A stretch of DNA of 64,000 bases from Pyxicephalus adspersus (GCF_032062135.1 NC_092860.1:130969375-131033374), one strand, 5' to 3'; positions 35,181 through 47,770 are shown, numbered from the stretch's first letter. Numbers and translations are program-made. Notes: generated from the letters alone by a model not told the origin.

Positions 35181-35941
35181 CCAATTATATACATCATGTT
35201 TGAACTGGGCTATGTCTAGTATATATTGCAATTGTCACTTTTTGTATGTATTTGGTAACTGTTATAAGTAGAAAATCTATCTTTATTTGCCAGAAAAATC
35301 CCATTTGTTTGCATTTATTTATTATTCTATGTACCAGGTAAAGCAGTAAACTTCTTAACAGATTTTTTTTTACCAATGTAAGCCCAGTGTATGGTTCAAC
35401 TTCTGATGACTGGTGTATCCCTGTCCTAAAGGGGAACTTTAGGGATTTAGCGATCAACACAACTGGATTACATACTGTACATGTGAATATTCTTACCTGC
35501 TAAAGGATTTTTAATACTTTTTTTCCCAGTCTTTTAATTTATAAGACTGGGACTGGTTCAGCTTTTCTAAGTCTCCTACCTGCTTATTGGACAAAGGTGA
35601 AGATGCAGTTTTGCTGACCAATGAACAGGTCACAAGTCAGAGGTGACACTGGAGGCTGCAAAGCTGAACCCAGAAATAGTGTTATCACTGATCTGGATGG
35701 GGAAGGGGTGACTGAATCACAAACAGAATCATATAACTAGCATTTGGTGCTGAGATTTCAGCAAAGGTAACTTTTGGTGCACAAAACAGTTTTTTTTTCC
35801 ACTTTATCAAAAAATGTCAATGTAAACCTTTCCCAAGGAAAATATGGAGATATTGCATTTTGAAAAGGTTCACCTGGGAACTTATGTTTGTAAAATAGGT
35901 GTACAGAAACGGCAACCTAAATAATTTTTTTTACTTACTAA
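35181..35941. other. Presumed intron, nothing recognised
   Basis: Unassigned AT-rich sequence between two repeats. Confidence 0.35.
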
Positions 35942-36300
35942 CAGGGGTGTAGTTGTAAAAAAACGAAGAGGGGACACAGTACTATCCATGGCCCGCCCCA
36001 CTGTACCCCTGCCTGTGTGTCACTCAAAGGGGAAGAAACTTCCCCCAGAGTGACGGCATAATACCAGAACCCGCCTACTCTCCCATCGCAGGTCTGAGCC
36101 TACAATTCAATACAGGAGACATGATCCGTTGCTCTTGCCAGTGCGCCCCCCCAGCAAGGTCCTTCTCCTGACCCCGCTGGGGAGGACAGACTGGCCAGAG
36201 CCGTGGACCACCAAAGGGATCTTTGCAAAATAAGAGTGGGCATGTGTCCCCACTCCTAAAAGAAGTTGGGGCACTGCGTGCCCGCCCCACTGCACCCCTG
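35942..36300 (+). mobile_element. MITE with CAGGGGTG termini
   Basis: Begins 'caggggtgtagttg' and ends 'ccccactgcacccctg', short terminal inverted repeats, with GC-rich interior 'cactctcccatcgcagg' and 'aataagagtgggcatg' shared with 31735-31911. A 109-codon frame on the minus strand reflects composition. Confidence 0.7.
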
Positions 36301-36309
36301 CTTGGAACT

Positions 36310-36822
36310 GGGCACTGGAAAATTACCCCCTCACCCTGCTTTGTAATAGATACAAAATTTGGGACCACAGATTTAGGCCAAAAAAGTTCTGAGCTTTTGA
36401 GCATGCAAAGAGGCAGCTGGGAAACTAGAACTGTTACACTTGTCCTGGGTCATTGATTCAGGAAGTATAGAAGCCATTAAATTAGCCTGACAGACGAGCA
36501 ATCAATGTTATTTGAAGGAGAGTTCACCAATTTCAGCCTCCATGTTTCTGTAGGTATAGATTTCTTTTAACCTGAAAATGCTAAACAAGCATGACCCTAA
36601 TCCTTGTTTAACCTGGTGGTGGGAACATCCGTTTCCGTGCAGCTCATGGCAGCTTGCCAGCTTCTCAGGTTTAGCACTACTGCTTTGGTCCTTAATATAC
36701 CAAGAATAGATATTCTACAATGGGTGGCAGCAGGCAAGCTCAGAACTTTCTTGCCCTAAATCTGTGGTCCCAAATTTTATATTTATTAAACAGCAAGGTG
36801 ATGGGGTAATTTTTCAGTGCCC
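36310..36822. repeat. Inverted repeat, 87-bp arms around a 340-bp middle
   Basis: Arm 36310-36396 ('aaaatttgggaccacag', 'aaagttctgagctt') is matched by the reverse complement of 36736-36822 ('aagctcagaactttc', 'ctgtggtcccaaatttt') with few differences. The middle ('gtgcagctcatggcagc') is related to text at about 38628-38660, so the whole may be one transposon type seen twice. Confidence 0.75.
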
Positions 36823-37675
36823 ACATTGCAACATGGGTGGTGTGGACACCTCCGATTGTCTGTCCATTGATGGAGTCGTCTCAGGTTCCAAAAGAATGCA
36901 TTATAACAAAAGAACTGGTCACCAGTATTGCAACGCTTGGATCACCATTCTTCACTCCTTAAATGGGTGCTGGAAAAGAAAAAAAGGGGATTTAATGCTT
37001 TTTAAAATGTGAATAGATGAGAGAGGGGAGAAAGGAATGGGTTAGGTTCTGGGTTTGCCATAGATCCAATATTCCACCCATACCATTCCTTTGTAAGTAA
37101 TGTGACCTTTTCACATGATCCTAAGACCTTTGCACATGACATTTGCACATGATCTTAAGGAGGTTTTTGACCCTTCCTATCCTTGGGGGTAATTAAAAAC
37201 CTCCATAGTCTTAAGAACACATAGAGGCTTCCAGTGTGTATAACTAAAGATGGTAAAGGTACAATAAAAAGATAATGTGATTTTTAAGCTAAAAGAAGAC
37301 CTGGGGCAGAGATCACACACTAGTGGACTCCCTCCAGCTTCATAAAATGAGATTTGATCTTTAAATTGCAAATAAATTACACTGTTGGAGGTTATGACAG
37401 CTCTGTTAAGATTATTGATTTAGGAAAGTACTGAATAAATTATGGTTAAACATTATGGTGTGCGTTTGTGTGTGTATTATATATATGAAGGATTAGCATC
37501 AAATGCATTTCTTATAGGTACATAGGTGCTTCAGACTCCAATTTCAGATCACCCTGCTCACTTTTATTCATTCCAACAATATGAAAACAAAGATAATATT
37601 CATGGTTTGCAGGGGATCATCATAAAATTAAAGTAAGTGTAGCCTCCTGACTCTAACTGGCAGATTCTAATTGCT
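36823..37675. other. Presumed intron, nothing recognised
   Basis: No repeat or exon recognised; a short (TG/TA)n patch lies near 37458-37487. Confidence 0.35.
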
Positions 37676-37965
37676 AATGACAAGGGCAGCATTGTTGGGA
37701 CTGTGACTTGTGCTGCGCTAGGTCCCAGGTTCAGATCTCAGAACACTATTTGTGTATGTTCCCTATTTGTTCTTTCTGGGTTTTCTCTGGGTCCTTCCCA
37801 AAACATACAGCTGGGTTAATTGGCTTCCCTTCAAAATTGGCCTTAGCTTGTGCTAATGACATATAACTGTGGTAGGGACATTAGATTGTGGGCCCCTGAG
37901 GATCAGTTGATGACTATGGATTTGTAAAGTGCTGCATAATGTGTTGGTGCTATATAAATACAAGT
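37676..37965 (+). repeat. tRNA-derived SINE, diverged copy
   Basis: Order of blocks: 'gctgcgctaggtcccaggtt', 'ttctctgggtccttccc', 'agctgggttaattggcttcc', 'gtagggacattagattgtgg' and 'tgctgcataatgtgttgg', then 'gctatataaata'. Matches 45528-45843 throughout, with a decayed A box. Confidence 0.8.
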
Positions 37966-38579
37966 AAATACATCAAGATAAACCTGACCTAAGTTTTTGG
38001 AAGACCTTCTTTGCCTGGTCCACCTGGTCACAGGCTTCAATTCCCGCCATGTCCTAAATATGTGCTCCTTTTCATCAGCTAGGTACTTCCTAGCCACCTT
38101 CAATTGCTGGCCTGGGAGAAGGATGCGGTGTTTGGGCCACTTATTCATTCCAAGACACTGAAGGTTTTGGGCCTTCATCATAATATGCATGGAGCACTTC
38201 ATATTGTGCACATGCACATCAATAATCAGGGTTTGTTAGTAAACACATTATTGTACTCGCTGTGTCAGAAGTGCTCTATATTCAGCTAGAAAACTGGGCC
38301 ACTACACTGCACACCTCAAGTATAAACCAGCCATTGAGAGCTATGATAAATCAGAGGCTTTCTTTGTCCTAGTTTACCGTTCTAGATAATGATTTTGGTT
38401 TCTCTGTGCAATGAAAACTGTGATATAAACATGGACGTTTCAAAACTTTAATTTGAATTTGTGTGAAAGTGTTTGAATGTCATGAGGTGTGTAAAATAAT
38501 TACAGTAGAAGGAAAACTAATCCAGATAACTCACTTCTGGTTCTGTATGCTACGTATAGCCAAGGCCTTATTTACTGGA
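37966..38579. other. Presumed intron, nothing recognised
   Basis: Only chance open frames. Confidence 0.35.
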
Positions 38580-39195
38580 AGTTAGGTGCCAGGTAGTGCA
38601 AACTTGCTGCAAGAACAAGAATCCCTGTGCGGCTCTTGGCAGCTGGCACCTTGCCACACATTTGGCCTCTTGCACTGCTGTGTTGGTTCTTAAAGAGGCA
38701 GCATTTGCACATTTATAGCTCACTGAAATGCCCCGACGCCTCCATTCATTCTCTATGAACTGCTATATGTAGTGTGCCACCCAAGTAAGGTAGTTTACAC
38801 TGCAACCTCAGCCCCATCTGAACATGGCTAAAGCCTTGTACAGATGTCCAATGAACCTCAGGGTATTGTCGGTGATCACAGTCTTTCATGATACTTTCCA
38901 GTGACATATGAATGATGGAAGGCTGTGCACAAAGCACCCATTCTGTAGAACAAGTGAGCTGCCCACCTGTGCTCTCCTCCATGGGAGAGCTCAGTTCTGC
39001 ACTATAGGAAGGGGAGGCCAAGCAAGCTGTGCCTTACCTCCATAGGAATGAACAGAGATTGTTTCTGATTCATTAATCTGTTGTGGCTGATGAATGGACA
39101 ACGTCCGAGGACCACTGTACATGTATCAGATTCGTGACCAAACTCAGGTGACGATTATCTGATGTGTGTGCTTTGGAAGGGTTGACAATAGAGCA
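38580..39195. repeat. Two degraded MITE-like blocks
   Basis: About 38580-38700 ('gtgcggctcttggcagctgg') resembles the middle of the 36.3-36.8 kb element. About 38810-39195 ('cagggtattgtcggtgatca', 'ctttcatgatactttccagt') has the look of a 'tacacac'-type MITE but no intact ends. Boundaries are approximate. Confidence 0.4.
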
Positions 39196-40412
39196 GAGCA
39201 GTTAAAGCTTGCAGTTGTTTCTTTTATATTTACTTTGTCTGGCCTCTTGCAAAAAGATTCAACTGGAGAATTGAACCGGCTGAGATTTAGCACTTACTGA
39301 GAAGAGTCACAAGTCTATCCATTGTAGCACACATAACATTCAATCCTGAATTGGACCTTTAGCTACGAGTTAATGATCTCCATCTGCTCCTGCTCCACAT
39401 GTTCTTCATCAGCTGATGGCACTTGATACCATGGCTTATAAAGCAGGCAGCATAGTATCTCCATTTGTGTATTCTTGTTTTCATAACCCAGTAACAGGGC
39501 TGAAATGTGAAATGGGTAGAGATTATATAAAAAGGGCAGCATTTATATTAGCTCCCTGCGTCTGGCAAGGGAAGGTCAAAAGTTTCAGGAGGACCAGAAC
39601 TTTGAGTTAGGCTAAATGCCATTGCAAACTGCAGTCACTCTAATGCTGAAATGCTGCTGACTGGGGGAATATGAAAAATGAATGATGACCTCTGAGTCAG
39701 CAGGTAGGCTGCATCTTTGGCATGCAACATCACTTAATGTGCACCTTTAAACCCAAACAATAAGCTTTTTCATTTTATTATATTTTTGTATATTTATTTT
39801 ATATGTTATTTTAGTCTGTTATCTAAACCATTGGATGTATAATAGTTTTTATACATGCAAATATTATATCTATTGATCATATCAGAAACCCAGTGAGCTT
39901 GTAGATTCCTGTGCTCTTTCCCTGTGTTACCTGAAGCTGTTTTATCAGCCCTGCATAGTTCACCTCTATTAAACATGGAACACCTTTTTATGGTATAGGG
40001 ATGAAAAGAGGGGAAGGTGGTTTGTGGTCATAAACACACATTTTGTCCTAGGGTAAAAATGCTGCTCCTCCATAGAGACATTACAATTAATGGGCCTTGT
40101 CTTCTAGAGCCCCCATTTGTGTCCAATAGAGAGGCATGTATTGTAGGGGACAATGGCGGGGCTGTGGATTCAGAGCCAACCAACTCTTCATTATGCAAAG
40201 ATAAGTTATGTTTAGGAATTTATAAATACCAGCTTGTAGATTCCTTTAGGAATAACAAAAAAATAAACGTAAAGAAATGTGGCACGAAAAAAAGATCAAC
40301 GTACCAAAAGTCACATGATAATAATTATCTAAATTATCTGCAAAACATTCTCTATAGGTCTGCCTAACCATCACAATCAAAACTGTAGTTGTACATTACT
40401 AAGACACCATGG
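39196..40412. other. Presumed intron, nothing recognised
   Basis: A 64-codon frame at 39416-39610 and a 116-codon frame at 40017-40367 have no splice support and no recognisable domain. Confidence 0.35.
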
Positions 40413-40560
40413 GGTCTATTTATAATGCAATGCATATTTTATTCTCTAAAACATTTTCTGGTTGAGAATCAGTTACTGCTATGGAAAAAACACAGACCTG
40501 TAACATTCTGCACCAAAGAATATTTCAGTGAATGTCAAATTCACTGATTAATATTTAGCC
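40413..40560. mobile_element. Fold-back MITE (family F2), diverged copy
   Basis: Begins 'gtctatttataatgc' and carries 'tggttgagaatcagttactg' and 'cacagacctgtaacattc', parallel to the middle of 18242-18385. The right arm is poorly kept. Confidence 0.5.
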
Positions 40561-40596
40561 TTCCCCCCATGCATATTTACTGAAAAGAACATCAGT

Positions 40597-40905
40597 GTGC
40601 AGAGGTTAGCACTCTGGCCTTTGCTGCGCTGGGTCCCAGGTTGAAATCTCAGCCAGGATACTATCTGCATGGAGTTTGCAGGTTCTCCCTGTGTTTTTGT
40701 GGGTTTCTTCTGGGTACTCTGGTTTCATTCCAAAAGGATACAGTTAGGTTAACTGGCATCTCCCTAAAATTGTCCTTAGTAAAAATAACATATGACTATG
40801 GTAGGGACATTAGATTGTGGGACCCTTTGAGGGACATCTAGTGACATGACCATGGACTTTGTATGGACTTCTATATAAAAAATGCATAATAATAATAATA
40901 ATAAT
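40597..40905 (+). repeat. tRNA-derived SINE with (TAA)n tail
   Basis: 'gaggttagcactctggcc', 'gctgcgctgggtcccagg', 'gtttgcaggttctccctgtg', 'actggcatctccc' and 'gtagggacattagattgtgg' follow SINE order. It ends in a (TAA)n tract at 40887-40905. The B-box position reads GGTTGAAATCT. Confidence 0.85.
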
Positions 40906-42020
40906 ATTATGTTAGAACAATACGATGTGAATAAAGAACAATCTAATATTGTAGACAACCATAACCTAATACAAAATGATATTCTTAGATGAGTATTTTT
41001 CTGACCACAGTTTATTGAAAGTAAATAATTTGTCCCAATTACAATATTATTTCAGATTTATTCAATGATGAGGTCTCATATGTTAGTGAAGGGAAGAGAA
41101 GCTAAGTGCTTTTAAGTCATTAAATCAGCGTTCATACTTTACCAAAATGACAGGTTTATTTTAATAACTACTGTTATTAGGTTGTGTGCAGTAAGCCGCA
41201 GCCATTGGTCAGGGATACTTTTCTGTAACTCTGCCCAGACCGATCACCTTGCAAACCACAGATTACTGCACACCTCATCGCTATACACCATCTTACTTGG
41301 AAGGCCAAGTAGTTTGTGAAATAAATGTAGGACAAGTCAAGGTCTACTCTACCTGTAACCCTACTTGCAGACTACTTTGCAATGGCATAGCACAATCCTG
41401 ATGCTGGATCTGCCCCAGCTTGTGTCTGGACACTGTGCAGCAATAACACCATGGTGAAGTCATCACTCTGTTCTCCAGCTCTAGCAGGAAAGTTCTAGGG
41501 TTAGTTGGAGGGTTCTGTGCAATACAGCTTTATGGAGGATTACAGGTGGTTTACATTAGGACTAATGCTGATACTCGCTGTGCATACAAATGCAATTATT
41601 TTATTTAATGGTGTTTTTTCCATCTGGAGTTCAGCCTTAGTTTTTGTAACACAATCTATTAGCCTACAGCCAATAAATGCCTGAGTTCAGTATATATAAG
41701 CTGTGTATTGGATAATATATTTACAACTGGACACTGAGTTGTTTGTGCTCCTGAGGATTGATCATCCAACGATATAACCCTATGCTGAATATACAAATAT
41801 ATTACCTAGACACTTTCCTCTTTTATCTCTTATTAGATTTTGTGACCTCATACTGACACTATAGAACAACACATTCATCCTTGGCAAAATTATTCACATA
41901 AAACAAATGATCTTTTATTTCTTACTTTTTCTTAAATCTCAAGAAATTCCACCTCAGGTTTCCCACTGGCCTATGTCGCTGTCCATTTGTAGAAGATAAT
42001 GGCTGGCTTTTACTGTAAAA
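40906..42020. other. Presumed intron; one small inverted motif
   Basis: 'gtgtgcagtaagccgcag' at about 41184 and 'cacagattactgcacac' ending near 41275 form a weak inverted pair, perhaps ends of a tiny MITE. Otherwise unassigned. Confidence 0.35.
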
Positions 42021-42497
42021 CAGGGGTGTCAAACTCAAATGCACATAGGGCCAAATATTTAACCTTAGAGAAAGTCGCGGACTAACCTTGAATTTTATTG
42101 AAAAAATTGAGGACATTTTTTCTTCTCATTAGATTTAAAACCTTTTCATATAGGATAAAAAGGTTTTGCTTCACATTCAATCTGGGACAAGCCTATATTA
42201 GATATAAATATTAATGTTATTATATATTTAATATTTATTTTATTATTTAGGAAAAAATCCTATGCCTCTTTCTCTATTTGTAGCCTTCTGAGTAGCAAGG
42301 AAAAGTACAGCTGAGGGGGAGTGCTAGAAATGCCAGATAGAGCCAATGCGGGGCTAGAACTCCCTCCTGATTGAAAAAGCGCCGCTACTAAAATTCCTGT
42401 CTATAAAACAGTCCAGTTCATATTTAGGATTCCTTTGGGGGCCAAAAAAAGATGTTGGGGGTCAAATCTGACCCCGGGCCACAGTTTGACACCCCAG
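42021..42497 (-). mobile_element. Complete hAT MITE with 8-bp target duplication
   Basis: Left end CAGGGGTGTCAAACTC and right end AGTTTGACACCCCAG are terminal inverted repeats. The flanks are 'ctgtaaaa' (42013-42020) and 'ttgtaaaa' (42498-42505), an 8-bp duplication with one mismatch, as expected for hAT insertion. Its reverse complement matches the left part of 5080-5927 in the same order. The interior is AT-rich and has no coding capacity, so it needed a transposase in trans. Confidence 0.9.
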
Positions 42498-42669
42498 TTG
42501 TAAAATGATAGGAATGATCTATATTATACATAAACAAATATTCGTGTGGACGCAGTAAGCTATAATAGCCTTAAAGTCCAGGAAACTGCTGATTGACCAA
42601 TAATGGTTAAAGGTAAGATTCAGATTCAGATCCTACAAAGTCTTAGCTCTATGGGAGACTGAAACACGT

Positions 42670-43684
42670 TTTCCTCTACACTTACCCTGTATTTATAGCT
42701 ATTCAACTTTCATTCAACCCTCTGGATAACAAAAAACATCTCCATCATCCATGATGCTGCCACCATAATGCATTGTGAGAATAGTGTTCTTGGGGTGATG
42801 GGAAGTGTTGGGTTTGTGCCACACATAGTGTTTCCCATAATGGCCAACGAAAGGGAAGGGGAGAGCGCGCAGCAGGGTGCCGCTCCGTCGCTCTCCCCCT
42901 CCCCTCTCCATAGAGCATGAACGGTGCTGTATGTACAGCATCGTTCATGCATCTTGCAGCCCCTTGTCGTTGGAAAGGATCGTGAAAGATCCTTTCCAAC
43001 GACAAAAATTGCAAGTGTGTACGCAGCTTTATATAACCAGAAAGCCTTTTTCCATATGTTTTCATAGTCAATTATATGTTGTTAGACCAAACATGTTTTC
43101 TTTTCTGGCAATGTTTTTTTCTCAGGTATCTTATCCATAAAGCTTTGTTCTGTGGATTTTATGGCTCAATGTGCTCCTGTGGACAGATGCTTCTATCTCT
43201 GCCATTGGTCTTTGCAGCTCCTTCAGTGTTATCCTTGGTGTTTTTGCAACAGCTATAATTAATGCCCCCCTTGCCCAGTGTTTAAAGCTTGGTGATCTTT
43301 TTTTGTCAGGTTTGTAGACGTGGCATATTCTTTATATTTTGTTATATTGGATTTATGGTACTCTGTGGGATATTCAAAGCTTGAGATGTTTTTGTATAAC
43401 CAATTTATGAATCAAAATTATCCAATATTTTGTCTCTGACCTGTGTAGAGTGCTTTTGGTCTTGCTGATTGATTGATTAGTTAATTGCTAGTTGATTAGT
43501 TAATCAACTAATTATGTGAAGGTAATTGGTTGTGGTAGATTCCATTTAGGGAGTTTCATTGTTTCAAGTGATGTTATTTTCATTCAACAATCCTGACAAC
43601 ACTGAAGATCCATTTTAATTTCATGTTGAAATGCTACAAAACAGGGCAAACATTGATAGAGATGGATACTTTTGCAGGGCACTG
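42670..43684 (-). pseudogene. Tc1-like transposon, minus strand, with terminal repeat
   Basis: The right edge ends 'acttttgcagggcactg' followed by TA, the expected Tc1 terminus and target base pair. Reading leftward on the minus strand, text parallel to the copy at 21.7 kb follows: 'aacactgaaggagctgcaaa' and 'gcatctgtccacagg'. After an inserted MITE come [21 protein letters not shown] residues of the core and a stretch up to about 42670. Stops and shifts abound, and the C-terminal third and left terminus are missing. Confidence 0.85.
42848..43029 (-). mobile_element. MITE nested in the Tc1-like copy ('gctgcgtacacac' family)
   Basis: Its reverse complement begins 'gctgcgtacacacttgc' and includes an internal palindrome ('gatcctttccaacgac' mirrored within 42971-43006) and 'gagaggggagggggagag'. 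It splits Tc1 text that is continuous in other copies. The family recurs at 9855 and 60672. The left border is approximate. Confidence 0.75.
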
Positions 43685-45527
43685 TACATGGTAAGACATC
43701 TAAAAACTAGGTTTTCAAAAAAATTGAAAAGTTCTGCCTGGATATAAAATTACATCTTTTGGACAAATCCTATTTGTTACTTGCTCACCCATTTTAACAT
43801 ATGGTCCATAGAACACAGCATTAACTACATAATTTTATTGCTCAAAAAGTGAAATATTGCCAAGGCTCGTCTAAGACTTTGTTTTGTTATTGATACCTAA
43901 TAAAAGGTACTTATAGACATTGATGGTCATTGTCCAGTTTTTGGATAGGGGAAAAGGGCAATGATCAGTGTGTCTTTAGGAGGCAGCAGACATTGCTGAG
44001 TAGTTGTTGGTGGAAAAAGATCCTATCCAGGGGGAATATTTGAAGCCAGTTTCTATAAACACTCATGAAATAAGATTGGGAGTATCAGCAAACTCCCTCT
44101 ACTAACATTATCAAACATGCCCAGGCAATATACTAAAAGCACTTTTGTATACATGGAAACCATTGATTATTTGCTTGTTTAACTGTTCTCCTTTTTACAC
44201 CACAATGGTATCAGGCAGTGAAGACTTTCATATTACCTCCAGGTGGTACCCCGTATTGCTGGCTTCATGGGACAATGGGCTGTAGAATGGCTGTGGCCAG
44301 GCAACTGAAATCTGCAAGCTAGCCAGTTTAAAGTTACACCTCACTGAGAAAGATCAAGAAAGGACATAGTGACAGAGGAGTTAATAATACAAAAAACATG
44401 ATAAATAGAAGGACTCCCGCAGGCAGGGAAATGCCTGACTGGTTCAAGAACACTCAAACAAAAGCTTCCAGTGCACTTGTACAAGTGGTGTTTGTTTAGT
44501 ATTTCCTGAGGATATAGAATAAGCAATGAACAGTATATTCTAAAGGGAACAAACAAATATTTATCAGTTGAAGCTGGGCATGAGCGTTCTTAATGCTAAA
44601 CCATGATTTATGTCTTAGCTTCTCCATTATGCTCTTTCATTCTACTCTACAGACATTCCGGTTAAAAGGATTCATAATTCAAAAGAACGCTTGAGTTAAG
44701 ATACCTGTTGGTTTAGTTTCTGGAACACTGCGGCTATTAGTGCTATGATAGAGAAACAGATCAGTAGAACGTGAGGGCTCATGCCCTATATCGCCTGCAT
44801 AACCATAATAATACATTAAAAATGGCTCTTATAGCCAGCAGTGTTCCATATGTACTTCTTTGGATCTCGTACCACAATGGCACAATTATGGTTGAAACTT
44901 GATGAATTTCATGCAGTATAAACACAAATGTATTATTTTTTGAAAATGTATACCAAGCAATGTATTGATCACCCTATTGATATTCATCATGATATCAGAT
45001 GCCTTAAATGCAAGTAATTCTTTGGGAAATCAATATATTTCTTCGGAAAGATAAATCCAACCCTTCCAATATACCTTTCCACAATATCTAGGTTTGCTAT
45101 GCTGTCAGTAGTGGAGTAAATGTAAGACAACAGGTCTTGTGGAATACATCTTATACTGCTGCTCCTGAAAACTCCTAGTTGTGGAAACATAGAGAACTGA
45201 GATATGTAGTTGTTGATTCCTGGTATTGGGGAGGTCATTAGCAGTCTGCTCCCATAAAAGCAATCTTAGGGGTACACACGAAGCCATGATACCCGTTATA
45301 CAAATACTGGTGATAAGCAGGCCAAACCCTCTTAGTTCAATTCCAACCCAATCAGGACAGCTATGTATAAATCTCTTGATAATGGAAAGAGTCCCCTAGA
45401 TTCTAAGTTGATAAAAGCAACAAAAATAGTAGTGCTAGTGCTAAGTTTTGTTAGATAAGCCTTAAGTTGTATGTGCCATTGAACCATAAATTTTTGGACA
45501 GCCATAAAAAAAAAAATAAAAAAAAAA
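43685..45527. other. Presumed intron, nothing recognised
   Basis: Sequence with chance frames only; unique-looking portion near 44560-44700. Confidence 0.35.
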
Positions 45528-45843
45528 TGGCATGGTGGCTTAGTGGTTAGCACTCTTGCCTTTGCATCCCTGGGTCCCAGGTCCAAATCTCGGCTAGGGC
45601 ACTATCTGTTTGGGGTTTGCAGGTTTTCCCCGTGTTTGCATGGGTTTCCTCTGGGTACTCAGGTTTCCTCCCACGTTCCAAAAACACGCAGTTAGGTTAA
45701 TTACTCCCCAAATTGACCTTAGATTGTAATAAAGACATATGACTATGGTAGGAACATTAGATTGTGAGCCCCTTTGAGGCACAGCTAGTGCCATGAAAAT
45801 GGGTTTTTTACAGCACTATGTTGTCGCTATATAAATACTGTGT
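45528..45843 (+). repeat. tRNA-derived SINE, best-preserved copy
   Basis: An A-box-like TGGCTTAGTGG (45536-45546) and a B-box-like GGTCCAAATCT (45580-45590) lie 33 bases apart, as in tRNA-derived pol III promoters. Then come 'gggtttcctctgggtactc', 'aggttaattactcccc', 'aacattagattgtgagcccc' and a 3' end 'gttgtcgctatataaatac'. The overall layout resembles vertebrate tRNA-SINE families that I recall from frogs and fishes. Confidence 0.85.
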
Positions 45844-47770
45844 AATTTCTAACTGTATCCACCACCACCGATAATGGTAACCATACCAAAAAGAACAATT
45901 GTACATTTATTAACATAGATTTAATCGATTATTCAATAAAAAATGGTGTTTAGTCCTTCAGGTATAATGCATATCTAATCAAAACCTCCAATATTGTTAC
46001 ACAACCCTGGTTACAAATCAAAACCTCTTCAGTCCAGTAATAATTATATTATTCAAGTAGGTTGTAGGGCACCTTATTCCATCTTGTATGTCTTGGCAAA
46101 GGAAAGGGATCGGTGCCGAAATAAAGGTTTTATGCATTTTGTGGTCCAATGCCTCTTGCTGACCAGTGCACAGTTCGGTTTTCTTATATGAATCATTAGT
46201 AATCATCTGTGTATGACAGTCTTTTGATCATATAACATATGATAAAAAATACAAGATTTAATATGAATAAATGAAATAACAAATTATGATATACATGCTC
46301 AGTATTGCAATGCCTTTAGGTTGTGCATCTCTTTGTGATTGACAGGTAGCTTGTGTGTGTGATAATAGATGTCAGCGGAGTGACACAGAGGAGATTCACA
46401 CTTTTTTGAGACTTTGCCAACTTTAATGTATAGAGGTAAAGTTAATTAGCGAAGTTATGTACCAGTTCTGCTATATCCAAATAAAAAGCACCCTAGTTTC
46501 AGCATGTCATCTCTGTTAGATCTTCTTTATACCAACAGATTCCTAAAACAACAAAGTTCACTGCCTTTTCCATGTAATGATCAATTAATATTATAAGAAA
46601 CATAAGTGATGCAGTCATACTGGATTCTTAAAAGTTCCTTTACCTGTAATAAAAACACACCTTTATCTGCCCATTGTAGTTGAGGGGTCCAGTTTTTGTT
46701 TGTAACAATCTCCTGTTCCATCATGTCTGTGAATTTTACATAAATCATCTCCTGCTTTAGGGCACAGATGACTGCATCTGATAGTTGCAGCAAGTTTGTT
46801 AATTTCACAATAACAGACAGTGGGCAGGAGGGGTTATCAAAAGAGAAGATTTGTCAACACCAAAGTATTTTTGGTGATGAGTCAAAATTTAGCTTTTTAT
46901 TTGTTGCCTAGCATTTATAAATGAGGCTTTTGAATTTGTTATGTTGGCTGTCAGGAATTCTTTCATGTGCTTTAGTTAGAAAGGGCACTCGTGCTGAACA
47001 GTAACACATTGAGTGGTGCAGTGTGGGTGATTGATGTCTTATGACAGTAAATATTCCTTAGAAAGTATTTTAAACTTTACTCAGAATGAGATTTTTCTAT
47101 CAATGCTTTTTTTGTAATGTTATGGTACACAGCAGGTAATCCGTCTTGTTTACTATGTCACTGTGTTCGGAGAAGTTGTAATGCTGTCTTTTTATGTCAC
47201 TCTTTATCAAGAAGTGTAGATTTTGGACAGCAGTATAGGGAGCAGTGATGGCGTTCATGGAACACAAATCTGTGCCAGCCAATCAAATTTCCCCTTCTTT
47301 GTAGTAGACGACTGTTATCAAGATGGAAAAATGAACAATGGTTGCCGATACTGTACTTCGAATATTGCTGTTTATTTCGGGGACTCTGGATCCAAGTATG
47401 CAATGATGGTATGCATCATTGCTTGGTGGCTGCAAAATTGGTGCCCAAAGGGGCAGTTATACAAAAATTAGGTTTCAATTGCAGGTTCCAAGAATCTAGC
47501 AAAAACACTGTGTGTTGTCAGCCTACCACAATACCTGAAAGAACAATAGATTAGTAAAAACTCTACTGTACTTGCAGGATTTTTAAAGGGAAAACATAGA
47601 TGTGCATGTATAAGTATTCCAGAGATGACCTGTGCATTAAAAACAAAAATCTGTAATGAAGAATGAAAAAGTGGGGAATTTGCATTTGTTAAGACTTATG
47701 ACTAGTTCCAAGCTTGTGACAAAGAATATACTGAAGCTTCTGGATTAAGATGATGGATCAGTACACCTAA
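45844..47770. other. Presumed intron, nothing recognised
   Basis: Holds a 75-codon minus frame (46581-46808) and overlapping frames near 47223-47554, none with a recognised motif or splice support. Confidence 0.35.

Noticed and set aside
40017..40367. 116-codon + frame.
   Set aside because: No recognisable motif, no splice support and an irregular residue mix; treated as chance.
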